Assembly (NCBI GenBank): GCA_030647435.1
Contig: JAUSJX010000175.1
Location: 1 to 34,641, forward strand
Length of the DNA: 34,641 nt
Direction of reading: 5' to 3'
Origin: Candidatus Rokuibacteriota bacterium
GTDB taxonomy: Bacteria > Methylomirabilota > Methylomirabilia > Rokubacteriales > CSP1-6
Shown: positions 32,328-34,641 of the stretch, one piece after another
Numbering within the stretch: position 1 is the stretch's first letter
Layout: each line of letters begins with the position of its first letter
The notes under the pieces: generated by a model
Seen by the model: the letters and a program-made list of their open reading frames with translations, nothing else
Told to the model about the DNA's origin: nothing
Database searches by the model: none
Position numbers and translations under genes: made by a program

Positions 32328-33319
32328 TACTCGCCGCCATCACCGTGGATACCGAGCCGGACAACGTCTGGAGCAACTTTCGCTCAAGTGGACTCGACAA
32401 TATCCGCGCCCTCGAGCGCTTTCATGAATTGATGGTGGAATGGGGAATACCGCCAACTTATCTCATCACCCATTCGGTCGCATCCGATCCGACCGCGGTC
32501 TCACGCCTGCAGCGTTTCGCCCGGAAGGGACCTCTCGAGGTCGGAGCTCATCTGCACGCGTGGGAAACGCCACCCTATCTGCGCGACGGTTCTGATCGCC
32601 AGTACCCAGTGTTTGCTCACGATCTACAACCCGAACTGGTACATGAGAAGCTCCAGACTCTGACCCAGCGCATCGCGGAAAACTTCGACGAGCCCACCAG
32701 CTACCGGGCCGGGCGATTTGGCTTCGTCCGGGAACACATCCGGATTCTCGAGTCCCTCGGTTACTCCGTGGACAGCTCGATTACGCCGCTGGAGGACCGC
32801 TCCGAGAAGTTCGGACTGCCGCCTGCACTCGGCGGGCGGGGTGGCCGGGACTACCGACGGGCGCCATTGGAGCCCTATCACCCCGCCTATGAGGATGATC
32901 TGATCCCCGGCTCATCGCAGCTATTGGAAGTGCCGGTGACGGTCGGTCCGACCCGATCCTGGCCGGGCTTGTTGCCGTTTCACCGTTACGGCCCCGAAGT
33001 ACTGCAGCGCGTGCTCCGTAAGGCCCGCGTCTCGGAGGTGGTGCTCGCTTCTCCGCCGCAGTACGGTTGGCCCCAGCTCGATCGTCTCTTGACCACATGC
33101 CTGCATTCGGAGCGAACGGTGCTCAACTTCATGCTGCACTCATCGGAAGTGATGGCGGGCGGCGCTCCATGGATCCAGGACGATGCCGCCCTCGAGGCGC
33201 TCTACGATCGATTGCGCCGCTGTATCGTCTGGTTGCGCGAGCGCGCTCAGGTTCGGTTTGCAAGCCTCGCTCAGATCCCGGGTATTTTCACTAGGCCAGG
33301 GTCCCAAAGCGCATGCTGA
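32324..33319 (+). CDS. Polysaccharide deacetylase (NodB-type) family protein
   Basis: This 331-residue protein starts directly with ILAAITVDTEPDN, where D9 and E11 occupy the place of the NodB catalytic/metal acids. The metal histidines are in EVGAHLHAWETP (H76 and H78). A later block YRAGRFGFVREHIRILESLGY is the standard Arg/Gly motif of the fold. There is no signal peptide, so it would act in the cytoplasm on a nucleotide- or lipid-linked N-acetyl sugar. The C-terminal part contains NFMLHSSEVMAGG (His likely catalytic). It differs from the earlier NodB-like gene, giving the locus two putative deacetylases. Its last 7 nt overlap the next gene. Confidence 0.88.
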   Translation: MILAAITVDTEPDNVWSNFRSSGLDNIRALERFHELMVEWGIPPTYLITHSVASDPTAVSRLQRFARKGPLEVGAHLHAWETPPYLRDGSDRQYPVFAHDLQPELVHEKLQTLTQRIAENFDEPTSYRAGRFGFVREHIRILESLGYSVDSSITPLEDRSEKFGLPPALGGRGGRDYRRAPLEPYHPAYEDDLIPGSSQLLEVPVTVGPTRSWPGLLPFHRYGPEVLQRVLRKARVSEVVLASPPQYGWPQLDRLLTTCLHSERTVLNFMLHSSEVMAGGAPWIQDDAALEALYDRLRRCIVWLRERAQVRFASLAQIPGIFTRPGSQSAC

Positions 33320-34470
33320 TCAGCACGATCACGACGCGCACAGAGTTAGACGCACTCGCACCGGAGTGGAACGATCTACTCCAGGCCAGTCGCGCCGATA
33401 CGATCTTTCTTACGTGGGAGTATATCTCCGCCTGGCTTGACGCCGCCGCTTCGAGCGCCGAGCTGCACGTGCTAGCCGTGCGCGATCAGAGTGGCAATCT
33501 GGTGGGGATTGCACCGTTCTATCGGCGGCAAATCCGCCTCTGCCGTGTACTGACACACCGATGCCTCTGCATTCTGGGCGAACACGCGAGTCCCGCCGAG
33601 TACCTCGATCTAATTCTGCACCGCGATCAGGAGCAGCCGGTTCTCGATGCACTTGGCGCTGCACTCGCCCGCCGCAGCGATTGGGATTGCATCTGGATCC
33701 CAAAAGTAGCGGGATGGACAGGCGCGCCTGAACGTCTCACCAGGTTGGCCCGTTCGGCGGGGTTACATGTCTGGCGCCGCGACAGCTCCTTTTCGGCCAT
33801 CGAGCTCCCGCCCGAAGTGGATCAGTACATGCGGTTGCTCTCGACCAAAATGCGCTACCAGATGCGCCGAGGAATCAAACAGCTCAACGAGTCCGGCGCG
33901 ATCACGTTCGAACAGTGTCGGTCACGAGAGCAACTTCCACTGTTCATCGACAACTTGGAGCGGCTGCATCAGAAACACTGGGCGTCAGCGGGTGAGCCGG
34001 GCGGCTTTCGCCGTAACCCCTCCTTCCGAGCATTTGTCGAAACGATCTGCGATAGGGCGATCGAGAAGGGATGGATCAGTCTTAGCAGCATTCGGGTGAA
34101 CGATATCTGCGTCGCAGTACAGTTCGCGTTTACTTATCATGGCACGTTCAGCGCGATTCAAGAGGGATTCGACCCCGATTTCAAAACGGTCACAGAGGGC
34201 ATCGGAAACGTCCTGCGCTGCCGCACGATTCAGCAATGCATTGAGGCGGGCCTGACATGTTACGATTTTCTGGGGGGGGAGACTTGGCATAAACAGCGCT
34301 GGGCCGCGCAGATGCGACAGGGCTTTGACTTCTTCATTCATCGCCGCTCGGTTAAGACGCTTCCTCTCCGGGTCCGACCCGTATGGCCGACCGGTCGCCA
34401 CATGGCCTGGCACCTCGATGGCTCGACATCCCTCCCGCACCCGACGACTCAAGTTGCGGCAACAAATTGA
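33313..34470 (+). CDS. FemAB/CelD-type GNAT acyltransferase (Acetyltransf_6)
   Basis: This 385-residue protein has two tandem GNAT-like halves. The first includes LAPEWNDLLQASRADTIFLTWEYISAWLDA and LHVLAVRDQSGNLVGIAPFY, the opening signature of CelD/BcsL-type proteins. The second includes STKMRYQMRRGIKQLNESG, LERLHQKHW and VAVQFAFTYHGTFSAIQEGFDPDF ending with YDFLGGETWHKQRW, typical of the Acetyltransf_6 family. It probably transfers an acyl or aminoacyl group to a sugar of the EPS. It is the last gene of the operon; the start overlaps the deacetylase stop by 7 nt. Confidence 0.9.
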   Translation: MLISTITTRTELDALAPEWNDLLQASRADTIFLTWEYISAWLDAAASSAELHVLAVRDQSGNLVGIAPFYRRQIRLCRVLTHRCLCILGEHASPAEYLDLILHRDQEQPVLDALGAALARRSDWDCIWIPKVAGWTGAPERLTRLARSAGLHVWRRDSSFSAIELPPEVDQYMRLLSTKMRYQMRRGIKQLNESGAITFEQCRSREQLPLFIDNLERLHQKHWASAGEPGGFRRNPSFRAFVETICDRAIEKGWISLSSIRVNDICVAVQFAFTYHGTFSAIQEGFDPDFKTVTEGIGNVLRCRTIQQCIEAGLTCYDFLGGETWHKQRWAAQMRQGFDFFIHRRSVKTLPLRVRPVWPTGRHMAWHLDGSTSLPHPTTQVAATN

Positions 34471-34641
34471 CGCGGTTCTTTGAAGAACAGAACCCTTAAC
34501 CTGAAGTTCCCGCCTCGCTTTTCCGAAGAACTCACGGGAAATCAGCAAGTTGCCGTAGGTCGGTGGGTCCAGTATGTTGACATGTAAATAGCAGGCAGGC
34601 GTGATATTTAGCTTTATCAATGGCATAATCTCGCATATGAT
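34471..34641. other. Non-coding right edge, lower GC
   Basis: I see no convincing gene in these 171 bases. GC is visibly lower than in the operon, as expected for an intergenic region or a boundary. A leftward open frame from 34626 runs into the FemAB gene on the opposite strand and has no recognisable family motif. Confidence 0.6.
34474..34494. terminator. Weak hairpin after the last EPS gene
   Basis: GGTTCT (34474-34479) pairs with AGAACC (34489-34494); a nested GTTCT/AGAAC pairing is an alternative. It begins 4 bases after the last stop codon. No T-tract follows, so an intrinsic terminator is doubtful; it is the only candidate in the 3' flank. Confidence 0.3.

Noticed and set aside
33985-34626. 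Leftward 213-codon frame at the right edge
   Set aside because: Most of it is antisense to the FemAB gene and the remaining part has no recognised motif or ribosome-binding site.
34608-34641. TGGCA...GCAT resembling a sigma-54 promoter near the right edge
   Set aside because: The GG-to-GC spacing is 9, not 10, and no gene is visible downstream.
1-34641. CRISPR array, tRNA, rRNA, intact insertion sequence
   Set aside because: No regularly spaced repeats with unique spacers, cloverleaf sequences, rRNA stretches or transposase genes were seen.

Overview
The window is high-GC DNA (mostly 60-70% by eye) with tightly packed, overlapping genes. It carries bacterial sigma-54 regulation and a Wzx/Wzy-type exopolysaccharide (EPS) locus. 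The style (sigma-54 activators, a PilZ protein, Wzz, an ExeA-like ATPase, a separate tyrosine kinase, a bi-domain oxidoreductase and a DUF362 protein) suggests an uncultured Gram-negative-like soil or sediment lineage such as Rokubacteria/Methylomirabilota or a deltaproteobacterial relative. That placement is inference; no rRNA or marker gene is present.

Left flank (1-5720, all genes on the minus strand). A PilZ-domain gene runs off the left edge and has a candidate sigma-54 promoter. Next are a pair of 20-bp tandem repeats, a decayed 3' remnant of acetyl-CoA synthetase, a lower-GC single-domain response regulator, and a 1379-residue regulator. That regulator joins a sigma-54 activator (AAA+ plus Fis-type HTH) to a degenerate cyclase-like domain, a second STAND/AAA_16-type ATPase and a long TPR-like region.

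Divergent control region (5721-6176). It holds three GACGAAT/A motifs spaced exactly 20 bp apart, a strong sigma-54 -24/-12 promoter match (6112-6128) facing right, and an inverted repeat (6127-6152).

EPS operon (6177-34470, all plus strand, about 20 genes). Most junctions are 4-nt ATGA/GTGA overlaps. Order: NtrC-type response regulator; Wzz chain-length protein; ExeA-like ATPase; tyrosine autokinase; polyprenyl-phosphate sugar-phosphate transferase; an unrecognised helical-repeat-like protein; WecG/TagA/CpsF transferase; methyltransferase; Wzy-like polymerase; GT4 transferase; DUF362 protein; CapK/PaaK-like adenylate-forming enzyme; GT4 transferase; divergent polysaccharide-deacetylase-like protein; zinc-ribbon methyltransferase; sulfotransferase; Wzx-like flippase; GT4 transferase; hexapeptide acetyltransferase; bi-domain oxidoreductase; GNAT-like protein; polysaccharide deacetylase; FemAB/CelD-type acyltransferase.

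Proposed working (inference): the sigma-54 activators switch on the operon. The initiating transferase and WecG-type enzyme begin a repeat unit on a lipid carrier, the GT4 enzymes extend it, and methyl-, acetyl-, sulfo- and deacetylase enzymes decorate it. Wzx flips the unit, and Wzy with Wzz and the kinase polymerises it and sets chain length. The outer-membrane exporter and any exosortase are not in this window. The last ~170 bases are non-coding and lower in GC.
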